A stretch of 64,000 nt of DNA from Massilia rhizosphaerae (GCF_016093545.1 NZ_JADKYX010000028.1:1-64000); one strand, 5' to 3'. Shown: positions 8,738 to 19,423, counted from the stretch's first letter. Numbers and translations are program-made. The notes: generated by a model from the sequence alone, not told the origin.

Positions 8738-9232
8738 ATGGCAATCGACGTGTATCTGCAGATAGACGGGATCAAGGGCGAATCGCAAGACGATAAACAT
8801 CAAGGCTGGATCGAGTGCCAGAGCGTGCGCTGGGGCGTCTTCCAGCCCAGGAGCGCCACAGCCTCGACAGCGGGTGGACATACCGCAGAGCGCGCGGAGT
8901 TGAAGGAAATATCGTTTTTGAAGGCTGCGGACCTGTCGTCGCCGCTCCTTCTGCAGCACTGCGCAATGGGCAAAACGCTACCCAAGGCCAAGTTCGAATT
9001 CATGCGCGCCGATGGTCAGGGACAGCCTATCAAGTATTTCGAAATCGAGCTCGAGAACGTCCTCGTCGGTGGTATCGAGCCGAGCATCGAGCCCGGCACT
9101 ATTCTGGATGAGCACGTCAGCCTGAAGTTTTCCAAGGTTAAATGGAAGTACACCCAGCAGAAAATCGGTGGCGGCGTCGGTGGTTCGACGATTGGCGGCT
9201 GGGATCTTGCCGCCAACAAGGTCGCAGCATGA
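8738..9232 (+). CDS. hcp: Hcp-family type VI secretion tube/effector-carrier protein
   Basis: A 164-residue Hcp-like protein; Hcp hexamers stack to form the T6SS inner tube and can carry small effectors. The typical start MAIDVYLQIDGIKGES, the ELKEISFLKAADLSSPLLL core strand-helix and the YFEIELENVLVGGIEP segment are present. GGGAG lies seven bases before the ATG. It is an orphan: no tss genes are in the window. Its divergent partner is a lysozyme gene, so this is a small cargo module served by an apparatus elsewhere in the genome. Confidence 0.9.
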   Translation: MAIDVYLQIDGIKGESQDDKHQGWIECQSVRWGVFQPRSATASTAGGHTAERAELKEISFLKAADLSSPLLLQHCAMGKTLPKAKFEFMRADGQGQPIKYFEIELENVLVGGIEPSIEPGTILDEHVSLKFSKVKWKYTQQKIGGGVGGSTIGGWDLAANKVAA

Positions 9233-9255
9233 CGTTTTCACGATAGAACAACTGC

Positions 9256-9282
9256 AAACAAAAAACCGCGCCTCGGCGCGGT
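9256..9282 (-). terminator. Intrinsic terminator of hemB
   Basis: ACCGCGC (9265-9271), loop CTCG, GCGCGGT (9276-9282). Read leftward, the hairpin is followed by a run of T (complement of the A-run at 9260-9265). It sits just past the hemB stop and between the convergent hcp and hemB genes. Confidence 0.8.
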
Positions 9283-9289
9283 TCGTCGT

Positions 9290-11012
<1,723 letters not shown>

Positions 11013-11062
11013 GAGGGAAATGGGGGCAAAAAGACAACGAAGGTGAGGGCAGGAAACAAAGG

Positions 11063-11076
11063 CTATTGTACAATAG
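11063..11076. promoter_or_regulatory. Palindromic overlapping divergent -10 boxes
   Basis: CTATTGTACAATAG is a perfect 14-base palindrome, so TACAAT is present on both strands (plus 11069-11074; minus 11070-11065). It lies in the divergent spacer of engB and the cytochrome c4 gene, at a plausible distance from both starts. Neither strand shows a strong -35 box, so assignment as two face-to-face promoters, or as a repressor site, is tentative. Confidence 0.4.
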
Positions 11077-11207
11077 GGAGTTACCTGCCGCCGGCGACCT
11101 TGAAAGACCGGACGCCGATGCGAAAGGCACGAGCATGACCGCTGCACTGTAACTGCAAGTCGGGCCCGCCGGGCCTAGTTAATCTTTGACTTTTTCAGGG
11201 TGCTTGA

Positions 11208-11891
11208 ATGAATCGTGTGTTCCAACCGGCCGCATGTGCGGCGATCGTGAAGTCCTTGCTGGCCAGTTTTCTTCTCGTGGGCAGCGCTCTTGCAGCGGAT
11301 GCGGCCCACGCGCCTCCGGCTGCCGCCAAGGCCGACCCGGCCAAGGGTGGTTCCCTCTTCGACACCGGCGACAGCGCCCGCGGCCTGCCGGCCTGCGCGT
11401 CGTGCCATGGCGCCGGCGGCAATTCGACCATCAGCACCAATCCCAAGCTGGCGGGCCAGATCGACACGTACATCCACAAGCAGCTCGTCGACTTCACGAC
11501 GCCGGCCCGCAACCAGCCCGTGATGACGACGTACGCCAAGATGCTGAGCGACGACGAAAAGCGCAACCTCGCCGCCTACCTCGCCGCGCAGAAGCCCCAG
11601 CAGGGCGCCGCACGCAACAAGGACACGCTGGAACTGGGCCGCAAGGTTTATCGCGGCGGCATCGCGGACCGCGGCGTGGCCGCTTGCGCCAGCTGCCACG
11701 GCGCCACCGGCGCGGGCCTGCCGGCCCAGTATCCGCGCCTGGCGGGCCAGCACCAGGAGTACACTGTCGCCCAGTTGCAAGCGTTCAAGAGCGGCGCGCG
11801 CAGCAACAGCCCGCAGATGGCCGCGCTGGCCAAGCGTCTGTCGGATGACGAAATGAAAGCCGTGGCGGACTATATTGCCGGCCTGAAGTAA
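11208..11891 (+). CDS. Dihaem cytochrome c4
   Basis: Periplasmic electron carrier, 227 residues, with a Sec signal peptide (about residues 1-30, LLVGSALA-AD). Two CASCH haem-attachment motifs lie near residues 64-68 and 162-166, in two similar halves, which defines the c4 family; it passes electrons from the bc1 complex to terminal oxidases. It lies directly upstream of the resB/ccsB genes that attach its haems and is followed by its own terminator. Confidence 0.93.
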   Translation: MNRVFQPAACAAIVKSLLASFLLVGSALAADAAHAPPAAAKADPAKGGSLFDTGDSARGLPACASCHGAGGNSTISTNPKLAGQIDTYIHKQLVDFTTPARNQPVMTTYAKMLSDDEKRNLAAYLAAQKPQQGAARNKDTLELGRKVYRGGIADRGVAACASCHGATGAGLPAQYPRLAGQHQEYTVAQLQAFKSGARSNSPQMAALAKRLSDDEMKAVADYIAGLK

Positions 11892-11966
11892 TTTCCGGCA
11901 TGGCCGGTATTGCCGGACCACGATAATCGAGCCGAAGAATCGGCCTACAATAAAAAAACGGCGGAA

Positions 11967-12011
11967 ACAACAGGGGAGGGCGACCGTGCGAGCGGGGCGC
12001 CCTTTTGTTGT
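11967..12011 (+). terminator. Terminator after cytochrome c4
   Basis: AGGGCG (11977-11982) pairs with CGCCCT (11998-12003), flanked by ACAACA and TGTTGT that extend the stem; TTTTGTTG follows the GC part. It separates the cytochrome gene from resB. Confidence 0.7.
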
Positions 12012-12046
12012 ATCCTCGTTCGTTGTTGTGTCTAGAGTGAAAGTCG

Positions 12047-14140
12047 ATGAGCACCACCGGAATTGAACTGAAGACGCGCCGGCGCGGCCTGGCCGAAGCG
12101 ATCGAATTGCTGTCCTCGATGCGTTTCGCCATCACCCTGCTGGTCATGATCGCGATTGCCGCGATCATCGGCACCATCATGCAGCAGGACCGCGCCATGA
12201 CGGATTACGTGAACCAGTTCGGTCCGTTCTGGTTCGAAATCTTCCGCAAGGTCGGCTTGTACACCGTCTACTCGGCCTGGTGGTTCCTGCTGATCCTCGC
12301 CGTGCTGATCGTGTCGACGAGCCTGTGCATCGCGCGCAACGGGCCCAAGATGATCCGCGACATGCGGAGCTGGCGCGATTCCGTGCGCGAGGAATCGCTG
12401 CGCAATTTCCACCATCGGAGCGAGTGGACGGCGCCGCTGGACATGGTCCCGCTGGCCCAGCAGACGGCGTCCCGCCTCGCCGACGCCGGCTATCGGACGA
12501 AGATGGTCGACAAGCCGGGCGGCGTGCTCGTCGCGGCCAAGAAGGGCGCCGCCAACAAGTTCGGCTATATCTTCGCGCACACGGCCATCATCGTGATCCT
12601 GCTGGGCGGCATGCTCGATTCGAACCTGCCGATCCGCTTCCAGGAATGGTTCATGGGGAAAACGCCGTATGCCGGCGCCGGCCTGATCTCGGCCATCGCG
12701 CCGCAGCACCGGCTCGGCCTCGGCAACCCGACGTTCCGCGGCAACACCATGATTCCCGAAGGCCAGGCCAGCGACACGGCCCTGCTCCAGCAAGCCGACG
12801 GCGTGCTCGTGCAAGACCTGCCGTTCACCATCGAGCTCAAGAAATTCAACATCGATTTCTACTCGACGGGCATGCCGAAACTGTTCGCCAGCGACGTCGT
12901 GATCCGCGACCACGAGACCGGTAAGACGTTCCCGGCGACCATCAAGGTCAACCAGCCGCTGATCTACCGCGGCGTCGCCGTCTACCAGTCCAGCTTCGAG
13001 GATGGCGGCAGCAAGCTCAAGCTGACGGGCTGGCCCATGACGGGCACGAGCGACAAATCGTTCGCCATCGAGGGCGAAGTCGGCAATGCCACCGAGCTCA
13101 AGCAGGGTAGCGACGTGTATTCCGTCGAGTGGTCGGGCTTCCGGCCGTTCAACGTCGAGAACACAAGCCAGGACAACGATGCGCGCGCCGTCGCGAAAGG
13201 TAAAAGTTTCGAGGAACAGTTCGCACAGACCCTGTCGCAGCACTCGGGCTCGGCCGCGAAGAACGCCGGCAACAAGGACCTCAAGAACGTGGGCCCCAGC
13301 GTGCAATACAAGTTGCGCGACAAGACGGGCCAGGCGCGCGAATTCCTGAACTACATGCAGCCCGTCACGCTGGACGGCCGCCAAGTCTACTTGGCCGGCG
13401 TGCGCAACAATCCGTCCGACGCGTTCAGCTTCCTGCGCATCCCGGCCGACGACGAGCACGGCGTGCGCGAATGGATGCGCCTGCGCGCCGCGCTCGCCGA
13501 TCCGTCGCTGCGCGCGGAAGCCGCGCGCCGCTACGCCGCACGGGCGCTGCCGCCGGGCGACGCGAAGGGGACGCTGGCCACGCAGTTGCAGGAATCGGCC
13601 GCCAAGACGCTGGCGATCTTTGCCGGCGACGGCAGCCAGGGCGGATACCTGGCCGTGTCCAAATTCCTCGAGCGCATCCCCGCGGCCGAGCAGGAAAAGG
13701 CGGCCACCGTCTTCATGAAGATGCTCAACGGTGCCATGTGGGAACTGTGGCAGGCTGCGCGTGCGCGCGACGGCGACGCGCCCGTGACGCCCACCGAGAC
13801 CCACGGCCGCTTCCTGCAACAGGCGACGAACGCGCTGTCCGACAGCTTTTTCTATGGCGCGCCCGTGTTCCTGGCGCTGGACGACTTCAAGGAGGTCAAG
13901 GCCTCGGTGCTGCAGGTGACGCGTTCGCCGGGCAAGAAAGTGGTCTATGTCGGCTGCCTGCTGCTGGTGCTGGGCATTTTCTCGATGTTTTATATCCGCG
14001 AGCGCCGCGTCTGGGTGTGGGTGAAGCCGGCGCCGGACGGCGGCACGCACGCGCTGATGGCGATGAGCACGCAACGCAAGACGCTCGATTTCGAGCGCGA
14101 ATTCGACGACCTGAAGAACAAACTGCCGCAATCGGCGTAA
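12047..14140 (+). CDS. resB: System II cytochrome c biogenesis protein ResB
   Basis: Membrane component of the haem lyase that, with CcsB, carries haem to the outside of the membrane and attaches it to apocytochromes c. 697 residues. The N-terminal segments (RFAITLLVMIAIAAIIGTIMQQ and WWFLLILAVLIVSTSLCI) and a third near residue 170 span the membrane. A long periplasmic domain follows, and a last transmembrane helix (YVGCLLLVLGIFSMFYI) is near residue 640. Followed after 156 bases by ccsB; the spacer holds a long palindrome. Confidence 0.93.
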   Translation: MSTTGIELKTRRRGLAEAIELLSSMRFAITLLVMIAIAAIIGTIMQQDRAMTDYVNQFGPFWFEIFRKVGLYTVYSAWWFLLILAVLIVSTSLCIARNGPKMIRDMRSWRDSVREESLRNFHHRSEWTAPLDMVPLAQQTASRLADAGYRTKMVDKPGGVLVAAKKGAANKFGYIFAHTAIIVILLGGMLDSNLPIRFQEWFMGKTPYAGAGLISAIAPQHRLGLGNPTFRGNTMIPEGQASDTALLQQADGVLVQDLPFTIELKKFNIDFYSTGMPKLFASDVVIRDHETGKTFPATIKVNQPLIYRGVAVYQSSFEDGGSKLKLTGWPMTGTSDKSFAIEGEVGNATELKQGSDVYSVEWSGFRPFNVENTSQDNDARAVAKGKSFEEQFAQTLSQHSGSAAKNAGNKDLKNVGPSVQYKLRDKTGQAREFLNYMQPVTLDGRQVYLAGVRNNPSDAFSFLRIPADDEHGVREWMRLRAALADPSLRAEAARRYAARALPPGDAKGTLATQLQESAAKTLAIFAGDGSQGGYLAVSKFLERIPAAEQEKAATVFMKMLNGAMWELWQAARARDGDAPVTPTETHGRFLQQATNALSDSFFYGAPVFLALDDFKEVKASVLQVTRSPGKKVVYVGCLLLVLGIFSMFYIRERRVWVWVKPAPDGGTHALMAMSTQRKTLDFEREFDDLKNKLPQSA

Positions 14141-14144
14141 GCTT

Positions 14145-14267
14145 GGGGCATCTCGAAAAACCGTCGCGAGCGGCAGCAGATTTGGCCGAGAAGCGCAGCT
14201 GTACGAGGAGTACAGTGAGCATCGCAGGCCAAATATGCAACGCGCAGCAGGTTTTTCGACGTGCCCC
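14145..14267. repeat. 123-bp nested palindromic element between resB and ccsB
   Basis: Outer arms GGGGCATCTCGAAAAACC (14145-14162) and its near-complement at 14250-14267 (16 of 18 pairs) enclose a second pair, TTTGGCC/GGCCAAA (14181-14187, 14227-14233), and an apical hairpin CTGTAC-GAGGA-GTACAG (14199-14215). The whole folds as one long imperfect hairpin. It looks like a dispersed palindromic element inserted between two genes that belong together; it could also shape expression or stability of the transcript. No tyrosine transposase gene is nearby. Confidence 0.75.
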
Positions 14268-14296
14268 TTGGAACAGCAAGCAACAAGGAGATACCG

Positions 14297-15475
14297 ATGG
14301 ACATGTCACCCGCATCGCAAGCGCCGGCCTCGGGCCAGGCCGCCGCTTACACCCGCCCCCCCGGCTTCTTCAAGCGCCTGACGGCCGCCGACTGGCTGTT
14401 CGGCGCCGGCCTGCTGGCCGCCGCGCTGTACGCGCTGCAACGCTTCGGCGCCTACATGGACGTCTACGAGCAGGCGATCCTCGTGCTGGCGGCGCCCGTG
14501 TTCGCCTTCGTCGGCTGGACCTTCAAGCCGGTGCGCTGGCTGATGCCGCTCGTCGCGGTGCTGGCGCTGTGGGCCGTGCAGTTGTACGGCGGCTCGCTGG
14601 ATGCCGCCAATCACAAATTCTTCCTGAAATACATGCTGTCGAGCCAGTCCGCGATCCTGTGGATGAGCGCGCTGTTCGTGTTCTCGACCGGATTTTATTG
14701 GCTCGGCCTGCTCGCGCGCTCGCCGTTCGGCGGCAGCGTCGGCTCCAAGCTGTGCTGGGCCGCTGTCGTGCTGGGTTTTACCGGCATGATGGTGCGCTGG
14801 TACGAGTCCTACCTGATCGGCACGGACGTCGGCCACATCCCCGTGTCGAACCTGTACGAAGTGTTCATCCTGTTCTCGATGATCACGGCGATGTTCTACC
14901 TGTACTACGAACAGCGCTATCAAACGCGCCAGCTGGGGCCGTTCGTGCTGCTCGTGATCTCGGCCGCCGTCGGCTTCTTGCTGTGGTACACGGTGGCGCG
15001 CGACGCTTCCGAAATCCAGCCGCTCGTGCCCGCGCTGCAGAGCTGGTGGATGAAGATCCACGTGCCCGCCAACTTCATCGGCTACGGCACGTTCTCGCTC
15101 GCGGCGATGGTCGGTTCGGCCTACCTGCTCAAGTCGCATGGCATCCTGGCCGACCGCCTGCCCTCGCTGGAAGTGCTGGACGACGTGATGTACAAGGCCA
15201 TTTCCGTCGGCTTCGCGTTCTTCACCGTCGCCACGATCCTGGGCGCGCTGTGGGCGGCCGAGGCCTGGGGCGGCTACTGGTCGTGGGACCCGAAAGAGAC
15301 GTGGGCGCTGATCGTCTGGCTGAACTATGCGGCCTGGCTGCACATGCGCCTGATGTCCGGCCTGCGCGGCCGCGCGGCGGCGTGGTGGGCCCTCATCGGC
15401 CTCGTCGTGACGACGTTCGCCTTCCTGGGCGTGAACATGTTCCTGTCGGGTCTGCACTCCTACGGCAAGCTGTAA
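14297..15475 (+). CDS. ccsB: Cytochrome c biogenesis protein CcsB/ResC (CcsA family)
   Basis: Multi-spanning haem-handling protein, 392 residues, partner of ResB. The WGGYWSWDPKETWAL tryptophan-rich motif that binds haem lies near residues 326-340, with about eight membrane segments around it. The ATG at 14297 has AAGGAG six bases upstream, which overrides an in-frame ATG at 14261 inside the palindromic element. Confidence 0.95.
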   Translation: MDMSPASQAPASGQAAAYTRPPGFFKRLTAADWLFGAGLLAAALYALQRFGAYMDVYEQAILVLAAPVFAFVGWTFKPVRWLMPLVAVLALWAVQLYGGSLDAANHKFFLKYMLSSQSAILWMSALFVFSTGFYWLGLLARSPFGGSVGSKLCWAAVVLGFTGMMVRWYESYLIGTDVGHIPVSNLYEVFILFSMITAMFYLYYEQRYQTRQLGPFVLLVISAAVGFLLWYTVARDASEIQPLVPALQSWWMKIHVPANFIGYGTFSLAAMVGSAYLLKSHGILADRLPSLEVLDDVMYKAISVGFAFFTVATILGALWAAEAWGGYWSWDPKETWALIVWLNYAAWLHMRLMSGLRGRAAAWWALIGLVVTTFAFLGVNMFLSGLHSYGKL

Positions 15476-15595
15476 TATGTCCGATTATGTCCGTTGGCGG
15501 CATTTGGTAACAAATCGCCGCCCGGACGTCCCGCGGGCGGCACATGGTGTAACGTTGTTACGTCGCGAGAAACACTATTTCTAGCCGGAGCCGCC

Positions 15596-16573
15596 ATGTT
15601 GATCAAAAAAAATCCGAACGGTATCGATTTGCCGTTCCCATCCGAAATCACGCCGCGCGAGGTCTACGAAGGCCGGCGCGCCTTCATCGCCAGGGTCGCG
15701 GCGACGGCCGTGGCCGGCTCCTCGCTGTGGGAAATGGCCAACCGGGAAGCGTTCGCCCAGGGCGCCGTCCAGAAGCTGCCGGCCACGCGCAACCCGGCAT
15801 TTTCGACGAACGAGAAGCAGACCCCGTTCGAGGATGCCACCCACTACAACAATTTCTATGAATTCGGCACGGACAAGGCCGACCCGGCCGCCAATGCGCA
15901 CACTTTGCGCACGCGGCCGTGGACCGTGCAGATCGAAGGCGAAGTCAAGAAACCGATGACGCTCGACGTCGACCGCCTGGTCAAGCTGGCGCCGCTGGAA
16001 GAGCGGATCTACCGGCTGCGCTGCGTCGAGGGCTGGTCGATGGTGATCCCGTGGGTCGGTTATCCGCTGGCCAGCCTGATCCGGCAGGTCGAGCCGACCG
16101 GCAATGCGAAATACGTCGAATTCACGAGCCTGGCCGACCGCAGCCAGATGCCGGGCGTACGCAGCCGCGTGCTCGAGTGGCCGTACGTGGAAGGTCTGCG
16201 CATGGACGAGGCCATGCATCCGCTCGCCCTGCTGACGGTGGGCATGTACGGCCAGGTGTTGCCGAACCAGAACGGTGCGCCCGTGCGCATCGTCGTGCCG
16301 TGGAAATACGGCTTCAAATCGGCGAAATCCATCGTCAAGATCCGCTTCGTGCGCGACCAGCCGCGCACGGCGTGGAACACCGTCGCCCCGGACGAATACG
16401 GCTTCTATTCGAACGTCAACCCGAACGTCGACCACCCGCGCTGGTCGCAGGCGTCGGAGCGGCGCATCGGCGAGGGCGGCCTGTTCACCCCGAAGCGCAA
16501 GACGCTGATGTTCAACGGCTATAACGAGGTCGCGTCGCTGTACAGGGGCATGGACCTCAAGAAGTTTTACTGA
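15596..16573 (+). CDS. msrP: Protein-methionine-sulfoxide reductase catalytic subunit MsrP
   Basis: Periplasmic molybdopterin enzyme that repairs oxidised methionines in envelope proteins. 325 residues. A Tat signal is visible ([16 protein letters not shown], about residues 27-42). The molybdenum-ligand Cys is in [10 protein letters not shown]. The ATG at 15596 (MLIKKNPNG) has GGAG five bases upstream and is preferred over a longer frame from 15494. msrQ follows after 11 bases. Placement beside the cytochrome genes fits an oxidative-stress envelope role. Confidence 0.95.
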   Translation: MLIKKNPNGIDLPFPSEITPREVYEGRRAFIARVAATAVAGSSLWEMANREAFAQGAVQKLPATRNPAFSTNEKQTPFEDATHYNNFYEFGTDKADPAANAHTLRTRPWTVQIEGEVKKPMTLDVDRLVKLAPLEERIYRLRCVEGWSMVIPWVGYPLASLIRQVEPTGNAKYVEFTSLADRSQMPGVRSRVLEWPYVEGLRMDEAMHPLALLTVGMYGQVLPNQNGAPVRIVVPWKYGFKSAKSIVKIRFVRDQPRTAWNTVAPDEYGFYSNVNPNVDHPRWSQASERRIGEGGLFTPKRKTLMFNGYNEVASLYRGMDLKKFY

Positions 16574-16584
16574 GCGGGTGGGTC

Positions 16585-17238
16585 ATGGCGTTCAATCCCA
16601 CCCCTGTCCAGTTCAAGGCCCTGAAGGCCGGCGTGTTCGTGCTGGCGCTGCTGCCGTTCCTGCGCATGGCGTGGCTGACGGCGCAAGGCGTGCCCGTCGA
16701 CCCGGTCGAATTCCTCACGCACGGCAGCGGGGACTGGGCCTTGTATTTGTTGTGCGCGACGCTCGCCGTCACGCCGCTGCGCCGCCTGACGGGCTGGAAC
16801 TGGCTGGTGCGCCTGCGCCGGATGATCGGCCTGTATACGTTCTTCTACGCCTTCATGCATTTCATGACCTTCCTGTGGTTCGACCATTTCTTCGACGTGG
16901 CCGCCATGTGGAAGGACGTGCTCAAGCGGCCGTTCATCACGGTGGGCTTTGCCGCCTTCGTGCTGCTCATTCCGCTGGCCGCGACGAGCACGAACGCGAT
17001 GATCAAGCGCCTGGGCCGCAACTGGGCCCGGCTGCACAAGCTGATTTACGTGATCGCGCCGCTGGCGATCCTGCACTACTGGTGGATGAAGGCGGGCAAG
17101 CACAACTTCGAGCAGCCCATCGTCTGGGGCAGCGTCGTCGCCGTGCTCCTGCTGCTGCGCGTGTGGTGGAGCGTGGGCCGGTCGCGCGTCGAAAAACGCC
17201 CCGAAAAACGTCCCGCACCCGCATCCGTGCGAACATGA
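16585..17238 (+). CDS. msrQ: Haem b membrane subunit MsrQ
   Basis: Inner-membrane ferric-reductase-like protein, 217 residues with about six membrane helices, that passes electrons from the respiratory chain or flavins to MsrP. Haem-ligand histidines are visible in FYAFMHFMTF and LHKLIYVIAPLAILHYWW. Cotranscribed with msrP (11-base gap). Confidence 0.94.
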   Translation: MAFNPTPVQFKALKAGVFVLALLPFLRMAWLTAQGVPVDPVEFLTHGSGDWALYLLCATLAVTPLRRLTGWNWLVRLRRMIGLYTFFYAFMHFMTFLWFDHFFDVAAMWKDVLKRPFITVGFAAFVLLIPLAATSTNAMIKRLGRNWARLHKLIYVIAPLAILHYWWMKAGKHNFEQPIVWGSVVAVLLLLRVWWSVGRSRVEKRPEKRPAPASVRT

Positions 17239-17265
17239 CCGGAGACCTGATACATACTGCATGAC

Positions 17266-17448
17266 ATGAAATGGCCCCTCGCGCTCGTGATCGTCGTCGT
17301 CCTCGCCCTCGTGCTCGTTTTCGGCATGGGGCGGCCGCGCTATGGGCAGCTGGAGCGGTGTCTCGACCTGAGCGGGCGTTGGAACGACCAGGCGGCCGCG
17401 TGCGCGGCGCAGATGTGGCCGGATGACCGGTCACGGGGGCGGGAATAA
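17266..17448 (+). CDS. Small single-span membrane protein, hypothetical
   Basis: 60 residues: an N-terminal hydrophobic helix (LALVIVVVLALVLVFGM, residues 5-21) followed by a short hydrophilic tail with two Cys (RCLDLSGRW, ACAAQ). It starts 27 bases after msrQ in the same direction and ends just before the GGTGGGCAC hairpin. No family is recognised and the ribosome site is weak, so it may be a real small gene at the end of the msrPQ unit or a chance frame. Confidence 0.5.
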   Translation: MKWPLALVIVVVLALVLVFGMGRPRYGQLERCLDLSGRWNDQAAACAAQMWPDDRSRGRE

Positions 17449-17449
17449 T

Positions 17450-17470
17450 GGTGGGCACCCCGTGCCCACC
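17450..17470. repeat. GGTGGGCAC hairpin, copy 1
   Basis: GGTGGGCAC, loop CCC, GTGCCCACC: a perfect 9-bp stem between the small membrane-protein gene and the convergent lysA. Related hairpins occur at 41284-41327, 41369-41385 and 45308-45326, each just past a gene end. Probably a dispersed palindromic repeat that may stop transcription from both sides. Confidence 0.65.
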
Positions 17471-17482
17471 TTCGCATACCGA

Positions 17483-18757
17483 TCAACGAACGATGGTCTC
17501 GAGCGCGAAGAGTTCCGCCGGATTCTCCCGGCGACGGATCACGTGCACCTTGTCCCCATCGACGAGCACCTCGGCCGCGCGTCCGCGCGTGTTGTAGTTC
17601 GAGGCCATCGTGAACCCGTACGCGCCGGCCGCCATCATGGCCAGCACGTCGCCCGGCTCGACGGCCAGGGCGCGGTCGCGCGCGAGCCAGTCGCCCGATT
17701 CGCACACGGGCCCCACGAGGTCGTAGGTGACGGGGCTGCCTTCGCGCCGCACGACCGGCTTGACGTCCATCCAGGCCTGGTACAAGGTCGGCCGCGCCAT
17801 GTCGTTCATCGCGGCGTCGACGACGCAGAAATTCTTTTCCTCGCCCGGCTTGAGGAACTCGACGGACATCAGCAGCACGCCCGTATTGCCCACGATCGAG
17901 CGGCCCGGTTCGAAGATCACCTTGATCGGCCGGCCGCCGTGCTTCCCGGCGCGCCAGGCGTCCACGCGCGCGAACACGCGCTCGACGTAGTGCGCGATCG
18001 GCACCGGCGAGTCCTCGCCCGTGCCGTAGTCGATGCCCAGGCCGCCGCCCACGTCCAGGTGGTGCAGGTGGATGCCTTCGCCATCGAGCGTGTCGATCAG
18101 CTCGATCAGCTTGTCCAGCGCTTCCAGCAGCGGGGCGTCGTCCAGCAGCTGCGAGCCGATGTGGCAGTCGATGCCGACGATGTCCAGGTGCGGCAGCTTG
18201 GCCGCGGTGCGGTAGGTCTCGAGCGCGTCCGAGAACGCGACGCCGAACTTGCTGGCCTTGAGGCCGGTGGCGATGTACGGATGCGTCTTCGCGTCGACGT
18301 TCGGGTTCACGCGCAGCGAGATGGGCGCGCGCTTGCCCATGCGGCCGGCGACTTCGTTGATGCGGTGCAGTTCGGGAATCGACTCGACGTTGAAGCACAG
18401 GATGCCTTTTTCCAGCGCCAGCGCGATCTCGGCCGCGGTCTTGCCCACGCCCGAGAAGATCACCTTGCCCGGGTCGCCGCCGGCCGCGATCACGCGCAGC
18501 AGTTCGCCGCCGGAGACGATGTCGAAGCCGGCGCCCTGGCGCGCCAGCAGGTCGAGGATGGCCAGGTTGGAGTTCGCCTTCATCGCATAGCAGACGAGCG
18601 CGTCGCGGCCCGCGCACGGGCGCGCGTAGCCGGCGAAGTTTTCCAGCAGCTGGGCTTTCGAATAGACGTAGGTCGGGGTGCCGTGTTCCGCGGCGATCGT
18701 GGACAGGGCGACGCTTTCGGCGTACAGGACGCCGTCTTGGTAGGTGAAGTGCGACAT
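17483..18757 (-). CDS. lysA: Diaminopimelate decarboxylase
   Basis: PLP enzyme for the last step of lysine synthesis, meso-diaminopimelate to lysine. 424 residues. The PLP lysine is in VCYAMKANSN near residue 59; the C-terminal CESGDWLARDR loop supplies the substrate-binding Cys, and EPGRSIVGN binds the phosphate. It starts 10 bases after the LptM-like lipoprotein gene, an arrangement common in proteobacteria. Confidence 0.96.
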   Translation of the reverse strand: MSHFTYQDGVLYAESVALSTIAAEHGTPTYVYSKAQLLENFAGYARPCAGRDALVCYAMKANSNLAILDLLARQGAGFDIVSGGELLRVIAAGGDPGKVIFSGVGKTAAEIALALEKGILCFNVESIPELHRINEVAGRMGKRAPISLRVNPNVDAKTHPYIATGLKASKFGVAFSDALETYRTAAKLPHLDIVGIDCHIGSQLLDDAPLLEALDKLIELIDTLDGEGIHLHHLDVGGGLGIDYGTGEDSPVPIAHYVERVFARVDAWRAGKHGGRPIKVIFEPGRSIVGNTGVLLMSVEFLKPGEEKNFCVVDAAMNDMARPTLYQAWMDVKPVVRREGSPVTYDLVGPVCESGDWLARDRALAVEPGDVLAMMAAGAYGFTMASNYNTRGRAAEVLVDGDKVHVIRRRENPAELFALETIVR

Positions 18758-18767
18758 GGATGCGTTT

Positions 18768-19049
18768 TTACTGTTGGGTGGCCGGCGTGGGCTGGTTCGG
18801 GGCTTGCGTGTTGTTGGCGTTCGAGCCGCCGGCGGGGACCGTCACGCCGGCGGCCGGAGCCGGAGGCGAGAGCTGGACGGCCGGCGCGGTCGCCGTTGCG
18901 CTGGTGTTGGTCGTGCCGGTCGCGGCCGCGTTGGTGTGCGCGGCGGGGATCCGGGCGGGCGGTTTCGGCATGGTGAGCGGACCGGTTTGGCCGCAGGCCG
19001 ACAGCGCCATCAGGGTCGCCAGGCTTGTCAGGAGCGCAAATGGGGACTT
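18768..19049 (-). CDS. lptM: LptM/YifL-type small lipoprotein
   Basis: A small outer-membrane lipoprotein. The signal KSPFALLTSLATLMALSAC ends in a lipobox (LSAC) followed by GQTGPL, the conserved start of LptM-type proteins, which in E. coli help mature the LptD-LptE translocon. The rest is a Pro/Ala/Thr-rich tail. I chose the GTG at 19049 because it gives a canonical Lys-containing signal; a GTG at 19064 in frame is the alternative. The family is also supported by its place between lysA and divergent cyaY. Confidence 0.75.
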   Translation of the reverse strand, partial: KSPFALLTSLATLMALSACGQTGPLTMPKPPARIPAAHTNAAATGTTNTSATATAPAVQLSPPAPAAGVTVPAGGSNANNTQAPNQPTPATQQ

Positions 19050-19093
19050 CACGATTAGAATCACGGTTTGATTAGCAGACTTGGGAGTGTAGC

Positions 19094-19423
19094 ATGACCG
19101 AATCCGAATTTTTGGCCCTGGCCGAGTCCACCCTGGACGAGATCGAACGGGCGTTCGACCGCCTGTTCGAGCAGGATATCGTCGACGTGGAGTGCAAGCG
19201 CAGCGGCAACGTGCTCGAGATCGAGTTCGTCGACAACGGCTCGAAGATCATCGTCAACAGCCAGGCGCCGTTGCAGGAAATGTGGATCGCGGCGCGCGCC
19301 GGCGGTTTTCACTACAAGCGCGTGGGCGACGAGTGGCGCAATACGCGCGACAACACGGAGTTCTTCACGGCCCTGTCCGATTTCGCCACGGAGCAGGGCG
19401 GCGCGCCCGTCAAATTAAAATAA
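19094..19423 (+). CDS. cyaY: Frataxin-like iron donor CyaY
   Basis: Small iron-binding regulator of iron-sulfur cluster assembly, 109 residues, cytosolic. The acidic first helix (TESEFLALAESTLDEIERAFD) and the beta strands VLEIEFVDNGSKIIVN and PLQEMWIAARAGGFHY are the frataxin signature. Its 3' end overlaps the convergent mrcA by 9 bases. Divergent from lptM-lysA, as in many proteobacteria. Confidence 0.95.
   Translation: MTESEFLALAESTLDEIERAFDRLFEQDIVDVECKRSGNVLEIEFVDNGSKIIVNSQAPLQEMWIAARAGGFHYKRVGDEWRNTRDNTEFFTALSDFATEQGGAPVKLK

Noticed and set aside
12032-14131. 699-residue open frame opposite resB
   Set aside because: Antisense shadow of resB with low-complexity Arg/His/Ala composition and no family motif.
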